NCBI RefSeq assembly: GCF_040954645.1 | Contig: NC_092811.1 | Location: forward strand, 117,811,343 to 117,875,342 | Direction of reading: 5' to 3' | Source: Diabrotica undecimpunctata | Lineage: Eukaryota; Arthropoda; Insecta; Coleoptera; Chrysomelidae | Length of the DNA: 64,000 bases | Shown here: positions 41,871-52,699 of the stretch, in pieces | Position numbering within the stretch: position 1 is the stretch's first letter | How the letters are laid out: each line of letters begins with the position of its first letter | The notes under the pieces: model-generated | Told to the model about the DNA's origin: nothing | Database searches by the model: none | What the model saw: the letters and a program-made list of their open reading frames with translations, nothing else | Made by a program: the position numbers and the translations under genes

Positions 41871-43080
41871 GTTACTTGTCCTCTCTCTTTCCTTGTCTAA
41901 GGCACCATCTGAGTTATGCTGATGGCAAGATTTTGATAGGAGATGAGCTAGGCAAAATCAACACCATATCAGAAGAACTAGAAAGAGTCTGCAGAGAAAT
42001 TAGTTTAAAAATAAATATCCCCAAAACAAAACACATGACGAATCTTTTACCCAGCAACAATTTAAAAATTCAGAAGGACGAAGCAGAATTTGGTAATAAA
42101 TACATATGCCTTGGACATGCAATTAGAATAGGTAAGTATAACCAAACAGGTGAGGTATCAAGAAGAATAGAGCATGGATGGGCAGCATATGGAGCTCTTA
42201 AAAACGTATTTAAAGAAGGCAACATCGTGCTCAAATACTGTCTTGCTAAAAAAAGAAACAGTGCTTTAAAACTAAGAGTATCACAAAGAAAGACGAGCTT
42301 TTAATGATAAGAGTAACAATAAAAGATAAATGATAAAAAGGTTGCTGATGTGAGCACATATTCATAAATGTTAGGAAAATAAGTCTTCTACTTACAATCC
42401 GTTATTGGTTTTTATTAAAGATGATAAAGGAGAATGGGCTACAAGTTTTGCTGTTTACAAACTTTCACAGCATCTTCAGGCCCTCAAGAAATTAAGGATA
42501 TCAGTACAATCCTAATCTATGTATCAAATAGAATAGGCATCAAAATTCTATCAAGGCATAGATTAGGATTGTACTGATATCCTTAGTTTCTTGAGGACCT
42601 GAAGATGCTGTAGAAGTTTGTAAACAGAAAAACCGGTAGCCCATTCTCTTTTAGCAACTTTAATAAAAACCTATAACGGATTGTGCGTAGAAGAATTATT
42701 TTCCTAACATTCCTAATAAAAGACAAGATCACAAACGAAGACCTACGAAACAGAATCAGAGTCACAATTGTTGTGGAGAGAACTTGCAGATAGAAATGGA
42801 GATGGGCTGGCCAAAAGGCAAGGATGAAGGATGAAAAGTGGATACGTAAGTTAACCGAATAGAGACCAAAAATAGATAAATGAAACAAAGAAAGATCACC
42901 TACACAATGACAAGATGATTTGAGAAAGATAATGGAAAAATTGGATCCATATTGCACAAAACCGTTCACTCTGGATTCAAATAGGGGAGGCCTATGTCCT
43001 AAAAAGGACTTAAAATGGGCTGATGATGATGATGATGATCATGATAATGATGATGATAATGGCAATAATGATGATATATG
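41871..43080 (+). pseudogene. RT-H LINE C-terminal half, split by a foldback insertion
   Basis: Starts at the catalytic box (LSYADGKILIGDELGKINTI; YADD mutated to YADG). It continues VCREISLKINIPKTKHMTN, NKYICLGHAIRIGKYNQTGE and RRIEHGWAAYGALKNVFKEG to LRVSQRK. After the insertion at 42330-42714 it resumes as KITNEDLRNRIRVT, KWRWAGQKARMKDEKW-type sequence and a degraded TRW.DDL block. The 3' region reads CTKPFTLDSNRGGLCPKKDL and ends in a GAT repeat at 43020-43080. A second RT-H copy beside 39389-40566, independently truncated. Confidence 0.8.
42330..42714. mobile_element. Foldback (long inverted repeat) insertion
   Basis: A 385-bp insertion flanked by AATAAAAGATAA (42318-42329) and AATAAAAG ACAA (42715-42726), a 12-bp target duplication with one mismatch. 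Two 155-bp inverted arms (42367-42521 and 42557-42711) are about 91% identical with no length differences, separated by 35 bp. The left side also carries an extra 37 bp including GTTGCTGATGTGAGCACATA, also found in diverged form near 63393. No coding capacity. RNA or single-stranded DNA would form a very long hairpin. Confidence 0.85.
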
Positions 43081-43253
43081 GCAACAGCGGCCCAGAAACT
43101 TCTAATATGACATTTAAATTATATCGAAGTCGGCCATCGGTCCACCGTGTAGTTGTAACAGAAAATTTTGGTTTCATGCAATACATTGTAAAGGGATACA
43201 ATTTTTGTACATTTGAAAAGTTTTGTCCTAAAAAACGATTTTTTGAAACGTAA

Positions 43254-43515
43254 TCATCATCATTATCATCATCAATAGCGTTACAACTCTTCGTTAGTCT
43301 TTGCTGCGTTTACTATTGAAATTCATGTTTGTCGATCCTGTGCCACTATTTTCTATTATCTGACTTCCATTTTCTCCAGATCCTCTCTGACTGCATCTTT
43401 CCATCTTTTTCTAAACCGTCCTACAGATCTTCCATCTGCTCTTTCTCAAAACATATTGTTTATAAGGCGATTTTCATTATCATGTTATGTAACGTGCCCA
43501 TTTCATACGAAAAAT
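43254..43515 (-). pseudogene. RT-K-like LINE 3' end
   Basis: The minus strand encodes DGRSVGRFRKRWKDAVREDL and EKMEVR, then IVAQDRQT and IVNAAKTNEEL, the usual GRP.KRW end. The tail is ATGATGATAATGATGATG, seen complemented at 43257-43276. It resembles 51235-51330 on the plus strand (DGRRSVGRPRKIWKDDIK). Short fragment. Confidence 0.7.
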
Positions 43516-43609
43516 CGTACTAATTTTGTAAGGGTTTAAGCTGATTTTGATAAATAAATTAAATAGATAAATAGATAAATAAATTAAATATAGATTTAAG
43601 AACCAGTTC

Positions 43610-44615
43610 TTATATTAAGTGTTCAAAATGTGCTCCATCTACTTCTTGAAAGTAATGTATCCGATTGCTAAACTCTAGTCGCACTGGTTCAAATGTGTCG
43701 GGGGAAATTGCCCTACAATTCAATGTTTCAAAATGTCAATACATCGGGTGCATTAGCGTAAACCGTAGATATTTAAAGTATCCTAACCGAAAAAAATTTA
43801 ATGGTGTGAGGTCTGGTGACTGAGCTGGCCATTCTATCGAATTTCATCGTCCAATCCATCTACCACGATAATCCTCATCTAGGTAACGTCTTACTGCACT
43901 ATGATAGTGTATAAGAGTACCATCCTGTTGAAACGTTATTTCCAAGTTGCCAAATTCATCTGGAATAATTTCTAGAATTTCAAGAATTAACGGCTCAATT
44001 GCGTTTTGTAACACCTTAAGTTAGCATTGAAAAAAACAGGACTTACTATGTGGTTTCCCAAAATACCTGCCCAAACATTTATTTTTTTTAGACATTGAGT
44101 ACGTATGTTTTTCATGAAAGACGTGAGAATTTATGTCACTAAAATACCTTACATTGCGTGTGTTAACATGTCCTTCGAGAGAAAGGAACTTTCGTGACTA
44201 AAACAAATTATTTTTATGTAATCTGGCTGTTCGTTAATTTGATTAGACATCATTTCACAGAATTTTAGTCTACGGTTGGGGTCATCATCTAAAATTTGGT
44301 GCACAATTTTTAATTTGTATTTTCCAAATTTGTTTTTAGCCAACACTCGGTCTACTGTCCTTGGGCTCTACAAAAAGTAGGGTTCACTGCCATTTCTGCA
44401 ATTATGCCAATGTTTTTGTCATCAATAATTGTATGTCGACCAGATCATTTGGCATCTTGAACACTACTGGTGTCTTTAAACTTCAGAAGAAGCTCCCTCA
44501 AATAATCTTTCATATAGAGTACCTCTCATTAACAATGTTCCTCTGCATGGAAATTGTTTCTATATTCACCAATTATTAAGACAGCTGCTACCTTTTCGGC
44601 CACGGTACGTACCAT
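43610..44615 (-). pseudogene. Mariner-superfamily transposase (DDE_3/HTH type), inactivated
   Basis: Starts at ATG 44615 on the minus strand: MVRTVAEKVAAVLIIGEYRN, an HTH N-terminus. It continues with LRELLLKFKDTSSVQDAK and HTIIDDKNIGIIAEMAV, PRTVDRVLAKNKFGKYKLK-type sequence, then KIVHQILDDDPNRRLKFCEM. The first catalytic position is changed (ICFSHESSF instead of FSDE). Next are KINVWAGILGNHIVSPVFF, WPAQSPDLTPLNFF-like sequence and the conserved end FEPVRLEFSNRIHYFQEVDG followed by AHFEHLI and stop TAA at 43610-43612. Several stops and frameshifts. Terminal repeats not identified. Confidence 0.8.
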
Positions 44616-47200
44616 TCTGTTATATAAACATTTAAAAGTCTTGTTAAACAATAATTAAACTAAATATTCAAGATATAAACACTTTTGCAAAAACTTAGCA
44701 AAATAAAAAAACTAGAGACTTGACAAGCGTCAATTTTTTTGACAAATAAACCGAGGCGAATGTTATCTTTATTAGTTAAATGAGAAAGTATAATTTTAGT
44801 ATTTATTTTATTTATTTATCAAAATTATCTTTAACCTAAACAAAATTAGTATAACTGAATAGTTATGTACAATGTCTTTTAAAAGAGATCACTTGCCATA
44901 AGGTCCCATTTAAAATTATCGATCACAGTGTCTCTCTAACGTCATCTATTACTATAACATATTTTTTATGACCAGTTAAGAAACCTACGTCCGTTTATTT
45001 CCTCCTTCCAAATTTCACTGTTATAAGTATAATCAAAGAATATAGACGCTTAAGCGTCTATATTCTTTAGTATAATCGTTCAAAAGATACGAGAGGGGAG
45101 GGTACTTTTCGCCAGCATTTTGTATCAAAATTATTCAAGGCTACTGTACTTAAAAAAAGTTAAATGTTTTTATATTTCACTTTCATTATATTGACAGCTA
45201 CAAGTTCTTGTAAGTTATGCTTTGATAATTTTCTCTACAATTGTAAGCTTATTGATTTACTTTAAGATAAACTTATGATGTGTATGGATTAATACACAAA
45301 ACGTTTTCATTAAAGGAAGAAGTAGCAAGATCATTTGTTTTCTTTTCTACTTTTGTCACCGATAATTCTTCTACAAAAAAGTAATAGGAAAAAATGTAAT
45401 AAAATACAGTGTGTTCTATTTAAAGCAAGCAATTTATAAATGATATAAATTGTGCGTGTTGGCGGCTAAGTTTAAAACACCCTGTATGAAATATCAATGA
45501 GTTGGATAAATGGAGTTAACGAGCAAGCACTTCTTGTTTATTGGTTACAATTTTATTTCACTAGCCTCATTATTAATGGAGATATGGTTATTTAATATGA
45601 ACTAGGATTTTTTTTTAATTTTGCAATAAAATCAAAATATCTCGAAAATTCTTCATTTTTGGTATAGGATATTGTGCACAAATTTTATCTAAAATTTCTT
45701 GTATGATTCGAAAATTAAATAAAAAATATTAGGTTCTATTTAAAATAACAAAGTTGACGTCTAATTCCGGTATAACCGGAAATGCCATATTCAGAACATT
45801 ATATTTCAACTCAGCGTCGTTAAGAAACCCACAGCTTCGTAATTTCAGATTTTTGACGTATCTGTATCCGCCATTCTTTTTCTTCTGCGACACAACACCC
45901 CAAATAGATCAGTTACTGAGAGTTCTTACCTCCGAATTCTTTATAACTGAATCGATTTATTTGAAATTTTGTGTGTTGGTAAATAATTATTTACTCAAGG
46001 AACAAAAGTTATATAGTGCCGATGTGCGCTTCCACCCTGGAGGTGTTTGCCACCCCTTTTCGAGAATGGAAATTTTTTTACTCAAAATAACCACACTATT
46101 CGATAGAAGGACAAATTTCAAACAAAAAATGTAGTAAACATTTTTTTCGCTAGATCAATACCTTTTGAGTTATTCGCTGTTGAAAAGTCATTTTTGGTTA
46201 AAAAAAACATGTTTTTCAAAGGTTTTTTAAGAATAGCTCTGAAACTAAGAGTTTAATCGAAAAAAGTGTAACAACTAAAGTTAAAGCTCATAAAATAACA
46301 AAAAGATTGGCTTTTTAATGAATATCTTCAGTTTAATATTAACTGAGTTATAGCTGTTCAAAGAAGGTGTGTTTTTGTTTTTGTCTTTCAATACGAGTAT
46401 TTAACGTTAAATAACGGAAAACGGGTACATTTTTCGACAAAAACTCATATAATATTTTTAAAAGAGCTTAAAAAGACCTTTAAAATGAGTGGTGGTAAAA
46501 GTCCTTTGCACCAACTGTACGATCAAAAAAAACGATGGGTTTCTCAAATTTTTGTAAAAAAAAACGCAATAAAACTAACATCATGTTCACTAGGATTGAA
46601 ATAAATTTTTTTCCTTATAGAATTTACTTTATTTTAGTGTTTTTTGTATGATCCAAAAGTTTAGCCACTTTAGAATACCCAGTTTTTGGAAAAAGTATGA
46701 TTACATTTTTTTTTGTAGATATTAAAAACAAAATCTTTTTTTTATCATAACTTCAAAACTATAAAAGATACGTAAAAGATGACACAACACAAAAAAACAG
46801 ATTTTTTTTTCAACAAAAATTTTCATTTTTGAATTTTTTTTGTAGCTTAAAAAATAACGGAGATATAGTTGGTTGAAGTTTGCTTTATAGCGCATGAACC
46901 ACTGGTCTCCGACCATTTGACCCTTCACCCTTTAAACATGAAGGACTTTAGAATGTTTTAACATTCCTATACTTATAGCCCGTTAAATTACCTGTAAAAT
47001 TGTTTTTTTATGCATGTTGCAGCATCAAAATTAACCGAGTTATGGTAAAAAAACCAATAGCACTTTTTAGAATAAATTTTGAAGCATGGAAAAATTTTAT
47101 AATTTGGAGCATTGGAGGATTTCGATGGAACTAATAGACATTTAATATATACATATGCATCTATGTATCTCTCTCTCTTTCTCTCTTTTAATAACTCCAG
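44616..47200. other. Long non-coding stretch upstream of a cysteine-rich exon
   Basis: AT-rich repeat-like DNA. It includes CACCCTGTAT near 45479, a segment reading CCACCCTGGAGGTG then CCACCCC near 46030, and poly(A/T)-rich text with recurring phrases such as AAACATGTTTTTCAAAGG (46207) that also recur near 51920 in altered form. A 126-codon frame at 45754-46134 has no recognisable family and probably reflects the repeat. The palindrome at 45035 is listed separately. Confidence 0.35.
45035..45068. repeat. Perfect 34-bp palindrome between 9-bp direct repeats
   Basis: The two 17-bp arms (first arm AAAGAATATAGACGCTT) are perfect reverse complements with no spacer. It is bordered exactly by AGTATAATC at 45026-45034 and again at 45069-45077. 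The layout is that of an inserted inverted repeat with a 9-bp target duplication. Confidence 0.95.
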
Positions 47201-47385
47201 AAGAACTGCTGAAATTGATTTTTTGCAATTGTAGAAAAGGTTGCGGATCAGCGTGTGGCTGTCGGAGGCTGGGATTATTTTGCAATGCAACATGCGGATC
47301 ATGCTGTGGTGACAATTGCCAAAACTGTCCTCTAGTAAACGAAGACCAATTGGACGGTGAAAATTATGATTCCGATGATGAATAG
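47201..47385 (+). CDS. Terminal exon of a cysteine-rich (CXC-like) protein
   Basis: A strong acceptor (TCTCTCTCTTTCTCTCTTTT then AATAACTCCAG, AG at 47199-47200) precedes a 61-residue frame ending at TAG 47383-47385. It encodes EELLKLIFCNCRKGC, SACGCRRLGLFC, ATCGSCCGDNCQNCP and an acidic tail NYDSDDE. Thirteen cysteines in CxC, CGCRRxGLxC and CxxC spacing resemble a CXC/Tesmin-like zinc-binding motif. AATAAA occurs at about 47445, fitting a last exon. Upstream exons are not identified. I recall similar Cys-rich C-termini in repeated hypothetical proteins of arthropods, so it may belong to an element rather than a host gene. Confidence 0.6.
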
Positions 47386-47439
47386 ATATTCATTTATTTT
47401 ATACCTCGTTTTATATAAATATTATTTATTTTTAGTTTT

Positions 47440-47460
47440 TTGGAAAATAAAAAAATTGTA
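47440..47460 (+). promoter_or_regulatory. Likely polyadenylation signal
   Basis: GGAAAATAAAAAAATTG contains AATAAA about 60 bp after the stop of the cysteine-rich exon. Confidence 0.4.
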
Positions 47461-47514
47461 ATATATTATAAACTAAATTTTTCTATTTATGTCCATGTCT
47501 AAGTTAAGGATTTA

Positions 47515-47990
47515 AGGATTTTATTTTCATCAAAAGGGGTGCTTGTAAGGGTTGAAAAAAGTAGGCTCATTTTATAAGTAAAAAATTAATTTTTGTCTAC
47601 AAACAATGCACTCTAAAAATGTTTCAAAATCTTTAAAAATATTTCTTAATTCATTTTTAACAAAGGGGGTGGTTGTGAGGGTTGAAATGTTGAAATTATA
47701 ATAAAATGTTATTTTATAAGCAAGAAATTAATTTTTATTTAATAAAATGCACTCAAGAAATGTTTCAAACCGATAAAAATATTTTTTAATTCATTTTTGT
47801 CATAAGGGTGGTTGTAAGGGTTGACACAATAAAATATTATTGTATAGCTAGGGTATTAATTTTTATTTGTATTTAAATACATAATTGAAATGTCTCAAGC
47901 TGCTACCACTTTTTTTTCATATTATTTTTATAAAAAGTATTAGCTTTTAATGGTTTTTAAAGGGTTTTAAGGGTTGAAAATTGTGAATAA
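47515..47990 (+). repeat. Degenerate tandem repeat downstream of the cysteine-rich exon
   Basis: Four diverged units share the phrase GGGGTGNTTGTAAGGGTTGA: near 47535, 47665, 47802 and 47960 (shortened). Between them recur AATGCACTC, ATGTTTCAAA and ATTAATTTTTATTT. Period is about 130-150 bp. Non-coding. Confidence 0.6.
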
Positions 47991-48259
47991 TTAATTTTTA
48001 TATTAGAGAACACATTACAATATTTACCTTATGTGAATAAACAAGATTTAAGTGCATAAAATAATTAAATCCGTATTTTTCCCAGTTTCTTCAATAAGGC
48101 GTAATTTTCACCCCTTAAAAACAAAAAGCGAACCTGGAGCGTATATAACTTTTGAAGTGTTGGGTAAGATAAGCTTAATTTGAAATTTTCAAAGAAATCG
48201 ATGCAGTTATAAAAAATTCGGAGGTATTACCATATTTTAAGCCTCAGTAACTGGATTAA

Positions 48260-48980
48260 AATGTAGCCTTGGCCTCCTGTATTTTTTGCTTCCACCCCTG
48301 CTTGTCTGTGGCTGATCTTCTCAGCGCTTTCTTGGCTTTCCAACCGGTCTCTTTCACTGCATTCTAGCATTCAGTGCATTTTTTGGTAGCCTATCCTCCC
48401 CCATTCTTATCAAATGTCCGGCCTATTGTAATCTTTGTATTCTAATGAAGTCTGACAGTGGTGCTTCCTTATAAAGTTGATAAAGCTCGTTGTTGTATCG
48501 ACTTCTGAAGATTCCGTTTTCCCTCACAGGTCCTAGTATTTTCCTTAGTACTTTCCTTTCGAATGTGTCGAGATTGCTTTTGGATGTTTCTTTCAGGACC
48601 CATGCTTCACTGCCATAGCACTCTATTGGTCGAATTAAGGTTTTATAGATTCTCATCTTTGTTTATATTTTTAGACCGGAATATATTGGAGAGGGCAAAA
48701 TAAGCTTTGTTTGCCTGCGTTATTCTCTTCCGTATCAATCCATCTTCTGATCCGTCGACATATATTTCTACTCCCAGGTATGTAAATTTTCCAACCGTTT
48801 CAATGTCATTTTCATGTATAATATTTTGTGGGACTGTATTTCTTCTCGTCTGTATGATTATTTTTGTTTTTTTTGTGGTAATTTCCAGACCTAGTCTTTT
48901 TGTCTGCGTTTTTAACTCTGCGTATGTTTCCTGTGTTCCTGTTAATGGTCTTTTCCTGTATTTGTCCTGTATCCGCCATT
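48260..48980 (-). pseudogene. RT-K/F-like LINE C-terminal region
   Basis: The minus strand gives TQETYAELKTQTKRLGLEI with TTKKTKIIIQTRR, ETVGKFTYLGVEIYVDGSED, ANKAYFALSNIFRSKN, then MRIYKTLIRPIECYGSEAW, LDTFERKVLRKILGPVREN, IFRSRYNNELYQLYKEAPL and AGHLIRMGEDRLPKNALNAR, ending with KRPVGKPRKR. This is everything after the YADD box of an RTE-like RT. Frameshifts separate the pieces. A CACCCTGTAT motif lies just outside its 5' end (49008). Confidence 0.75.
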
Positions 48981-48994
48981 ACTTTTAATCAAAA

Positions 48995-50543
48995 CTTGTC
49001 GCGCCACACCCTGTATATACATATATTGAATACATTGGAGCCCATATTTAATATTTTTTAATACTTTTTATACCAACTGTGGATTTTTTGATCATACACA
49101 GTTTAAAAAGAATATTTTTTTTTGTGAGAAGTGAGATCAGCTTTTCGGCCATCTGTTATAAAGCAGTGTCTTTTATATATCTCTAAAAATAGGCCAAAAA
49201 TGTAATTAGCATTCATCCCGGATAGATACGCTTATGAAGCACATCAGCTAACGACTAACGAGCGCTAAAAAACTATATGTCTGCATCCCCTAAAGCAGTG
49301 GCTGCAGGCGTCAATATGGATACGGCCCGGTCGCTTTATTGGCAATTGACCATGACAAGCGAACATCGCCGCTCAGAACACACCACACTACACAGATTTA
49401 TTATGAGATATATAAAAATCGCGGACGAATATAGTTCGAGGCGAGCCTCTTCTTCTCCTTTTTCAACTAAAGAATATTTTCTTCATTGTTAGCGCTTCAT
49501 GGTCCTCTTTGTTACTTACATCGAAAAACTGCCTTTGGGAATGAAGAAGGGAAGATATTTTATTTTTCTCGGTTATGAAATTTTATTTTTCTATTTAGTA
49601 TAAAACGATAAGAATATAAAAGAAATAAAATTTATTGTGAACTCATAAAACACGGATCACAAAACTATAGATAATGATCCAAAGGATCTTCCAGACAGTC
49701 ATGAATTAAATACAACTACCAATTTTCAAGAAAGGACACGAAAAATAATGCCAAAACTATCAAAACAAAAGAGGAATATTATAAATGAAAATATTATACA
49801 GAAATATATTGAAAAAGGAGATGTTGAAAGCTACAAATAGTAAAGAAATCAGACAGGTAAATCTAGCCATTTGTCGTTAATTACAACATTAAAGATAATT
49901 TAAAAAAAATTATAGTTTTCGGAAATTCTCAAATTAGTTATTTATTATTTTTGATGATTACACACATTTTACAATATAAATGACATTATTTTTTCCTTTG
50001 GTTTTTTACCAAGGTCATTTTTTCAATCGGGATATGGGGTTTTTGCAGAAAATGTTTATTAACTTATAGGAAAAAGGATATTTATGGTATTGAACTGTGT
50101 TTATAAATTTAATTTATTGACTTTATTTATTATAAAAATGTTCTACACTTCGTGAGTTTATTCGCATACATTTATTTATTTAATCTATATAGAAAGCACT
50201 TAAATATTAATTTATTTACACTTATATAATTTATTTAAAACATTCACACCGGTTACAATTTAAATAGCCGCCCGAACAATTTATTATTCGACACTGTTTT
50301 CGACTGTCCTTTTAAATATCCAATCGTCCGTTTTATACCTGAGTTGTTAATCTAGAAATTTCCTCCTGCTTCTTAGACCTTCGGTTGGAACGCCAACAGT
50401 ATTATTCGATTCTCATCTCGAAACTTCCAATAGCAGGTATAAGCGGGGAACCGGTATGACTCACATTTATCGTAACAGTATCAAACTAAAATAAAGAATG
50501 AACGAAAACTTTTATTTAAAATGTGTACAAAATATTTAGTCGA
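48995..50543. other. Non-coding stretch
   Basis: AT-rich with small direct and inverted sequences; an ACCGGT motif occurs near 50248 and 50449. A 71-codon frame at 49277-49492 is unassigned. Confidence 0.3.
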
Positions 50544-50768
50544 ACAAGCAAGCAATATAAGTAAACCCAGCCTGTGAGATATGTTTCCCTCTAATAATTA
50601 CGTTTGGGTGTAACAATCCATTGGAGCGAGGTGTATTAACTCGAGTTAAAAACAGGAGTCACTCCACCGCGCTCCAATGCTCCAGGCCATCCCTTTCCCC
50701 CCTATAGCACGCTGATGCGCGATAGGGGCACAACTATCAGCCAAATGCTTTTCGTGTGGAAGTCCTGG
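50544..50768 (+). repeat. Dispersed hairpin repeat, copy 2 (~225 bp)
   Basis: Same repeat as 27637-27852, same orientation, with a few small insertions. Its inverted arms are ATTGGAGCGAGGTG and CACCGCGCTCCAAT, with one mismatch. It is followed by about 110 bp of unassigned sequence and then the RT-K end. Confidence 0.85.
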
Positions 50769-50884
50769 GTACAAGAACTCCAACACGATATCCTAACCCG
50801 AGCAATGCAGGTAAGCGTGACGTGCTCTTTTCCTGCTTTCTCTAGTGACGTATCATCGAACTGTAATTGCTTGCTCGGCCTGTA

Positions 50885-51405
50885 TTCAACTTTCAACATT
50901 ATTAAGATCGAAGCTGCTAAAAAGAAAATCTAAATTAACACTGTACAAGTCGATTATTCGCCCAATTATTACATATGGCACTGAAACATGGCCTCTCAAC
51001 GAGCGGGAAATCAATAAGCTTCTTGTATTTGAAAGAAAGGTTCTCAGAATAATATTTGGCCCTCAAAGAGATGAATTCACAGGGGATTGGGGAAGACGCC
51101 GCAATGCTGAATTGGTGACTGTATGAAACTGAAAACATAGTTAGACATATCAAGGCAAACCGAATAAGATGGGCAGGTCACGTGGTACGATCAGAGGATG
51201 ACAGAGTGTTAAAGACAGTATTTTTTGAAAGACCAGATGGTAGAAGATCAGTAGGCCGACCGAGAAAAATATGGAAGGATGATATAAAAGCTGATTTATC
51301 TAAAATTGGGGTACAACAATGGGAAATAAAAGCACAAGATCGTAAAGGATGGAGTTATAAAGCCAATAAAGATGAAGAAGATGAAGAAGAAGAAGAAGAA
51401 GACAA
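50885..51405 (+). pseudogene. RT-K LINE 3' end
   Basis: Reads LRSKLLKRKSKLTLYKSIIR with PIITYGTETWPL, INKLLVFERKVLRIIFGPQR and RRRNAELVTV. A frame change near 51115 leads to ENIVRHIKANRIRWAGHVVR, DGRRSVGRPRKIWKDDIKAD and QWEIKAQDRKGWSYKA. The 3' tail is (GAAGAT)(GAAGAA)n at 51370-51400. The reading is open apart from one indel, so the copy is relatively young. It is 5'-truncated after the YADD box. Confidence 0.8.
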
Positions 51406-52237
51406 CTGCGCATGCCTATATGTCAAAATAAGGGTGCTTTTATTAAAGGGTGACATAAAATATGCCTCCAATAACTCTTTATTATAGCAACAATATGGTA
51501 ATTTTTTACTTTATTTTTTTTCATATTTACAAGACTTCTGGTGGTATCCTGTATCTTAAACAGTTAACGTGCTGGACAAATTCTACGGTTATTTTTAAAA
51601 TCAAAGTAGAAATAGTGCAGGATATGACGGTTTGTGCTCAGAATTCTTTTTACATGCATGGATTTGCTTAAAATTTTTACAGCAGATAGTAAACAGCTTA
51701 AAAATCAAAATCTACCCTATGGAAATATGTGCTTTTACTCTGGGGCTGGTTACCTTTCTGTATCTTTTTTAGTTGTCAACTTGTTTTGGAAAAAAAAAGG
51801 ATATTTTTTGACCACATAACTCGGGAGTGGAAGTTAATAAAAAAAAACCATGGTAGTCGCTAGAATAGGACAAAAATGTCTTATTCGCCACTGAAAGTTC
51901 CCAAAATAACATATCAAAAAAGCATGTTTTTAACGGTTTTTCGAGAATCACTCAAAAAAATTTAGATTTGTCGGGTTTTCTGTATCTTTTCTATTTGTCA
52001 AGATATTCTAAAAAAGGGGATTTGTTGAAAAAGTCCTAAAATTGTGCATATAAAACTATATTTTTTATATGCATCGATTTGCTATTTTTACCGTCATATC
52101 ATGGAGTAAAAAGTTAGTTGAAAATAAGTTAGAGATTTAAGACAACAAAATTGCTGTTCTCCTGTAAACCGTAACCATGAACTTAAAAAGTACAGGTTAT
52201 AACATCATTAAACTAATAAAAATTAATACCACACGAG
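51406..52237. other. Non-coding repeat-like stretch
   Basis: Text such as AAAGCATGTTTTTAACGG (51923) and tracts mixing poly(A) with CTGTATCTTTT repeats resemble 46190-46260. No coding feature is supported. Confidence 0.35.
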
Positions 52238-52690
52238 TCAATAGTGCGTGTTTCCGCCTCTACTTCTAATGACGGCTTCACATCCACGAGACATACTCGA
52301 AATGAAGTTTGCTATTTGGTCTTGATCGATATAATTCCAAATCTCGAGAGCTACTGTTTCTAACTTTTGTAAGGTTCTAGGAGGTGAAAAACGCTGTCGT
52401 AGTCTTCTGCCAATGATGTCCCACAAATGTTCGATCCAGTTAAGATCTGGACTATGAGGTGGCCAATTCAAATTCCGAAGATTTACCTGTTGTAAATATT
52501 TGGTTACAGTTCGTGCAACGTGAAGTCTTGCATTATCGTGAATTAGCAAAAAATTGTTACCAATATAAGAAGCGAAAGTTAGAGCAAAAGTATCGGTTAT
52601 GTACCTTTTACTGTTTAATTCCACATAAAGGAACAAGATCTGTTCGCGCTGTTAACGAAATTTCTCCCCAGGTATAGACCCTCCATTAGT
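52238..52690 (-). pseudogene. Tc1-like DD34E transposase, C-terminal fragment
   Basis: The minus strand reads EISLTARTDLVPL and, in the next frame, NSKRYITDTFALTFASYIGN, then NFLLIHDNARLHVARTVTKY (second Asp), LNWPPHSPDLNWIEHLWDII (Glu 34 residues later), ending VIRSRGGNTHY at 52238. The first catalytic Asp and both HTH domains are missing. The C-terminal 132-codon frame is intact. A different Tc1 lineage from 30789-32231. Confidence 0.8.
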
Positions 52691-52699
52691 AGTCCATAA

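Noticed and set aside
43020..43105. Asp/Met-rich coding run near 43020-43080
   Set aside because: It is the GAT-repeat tail of the RT-H copy.
45754..46134. 126-codon plus-strand open frame
   Set aside because: No family features, and its surroundings behave as a non-coding repeat similar to 51500-52100.
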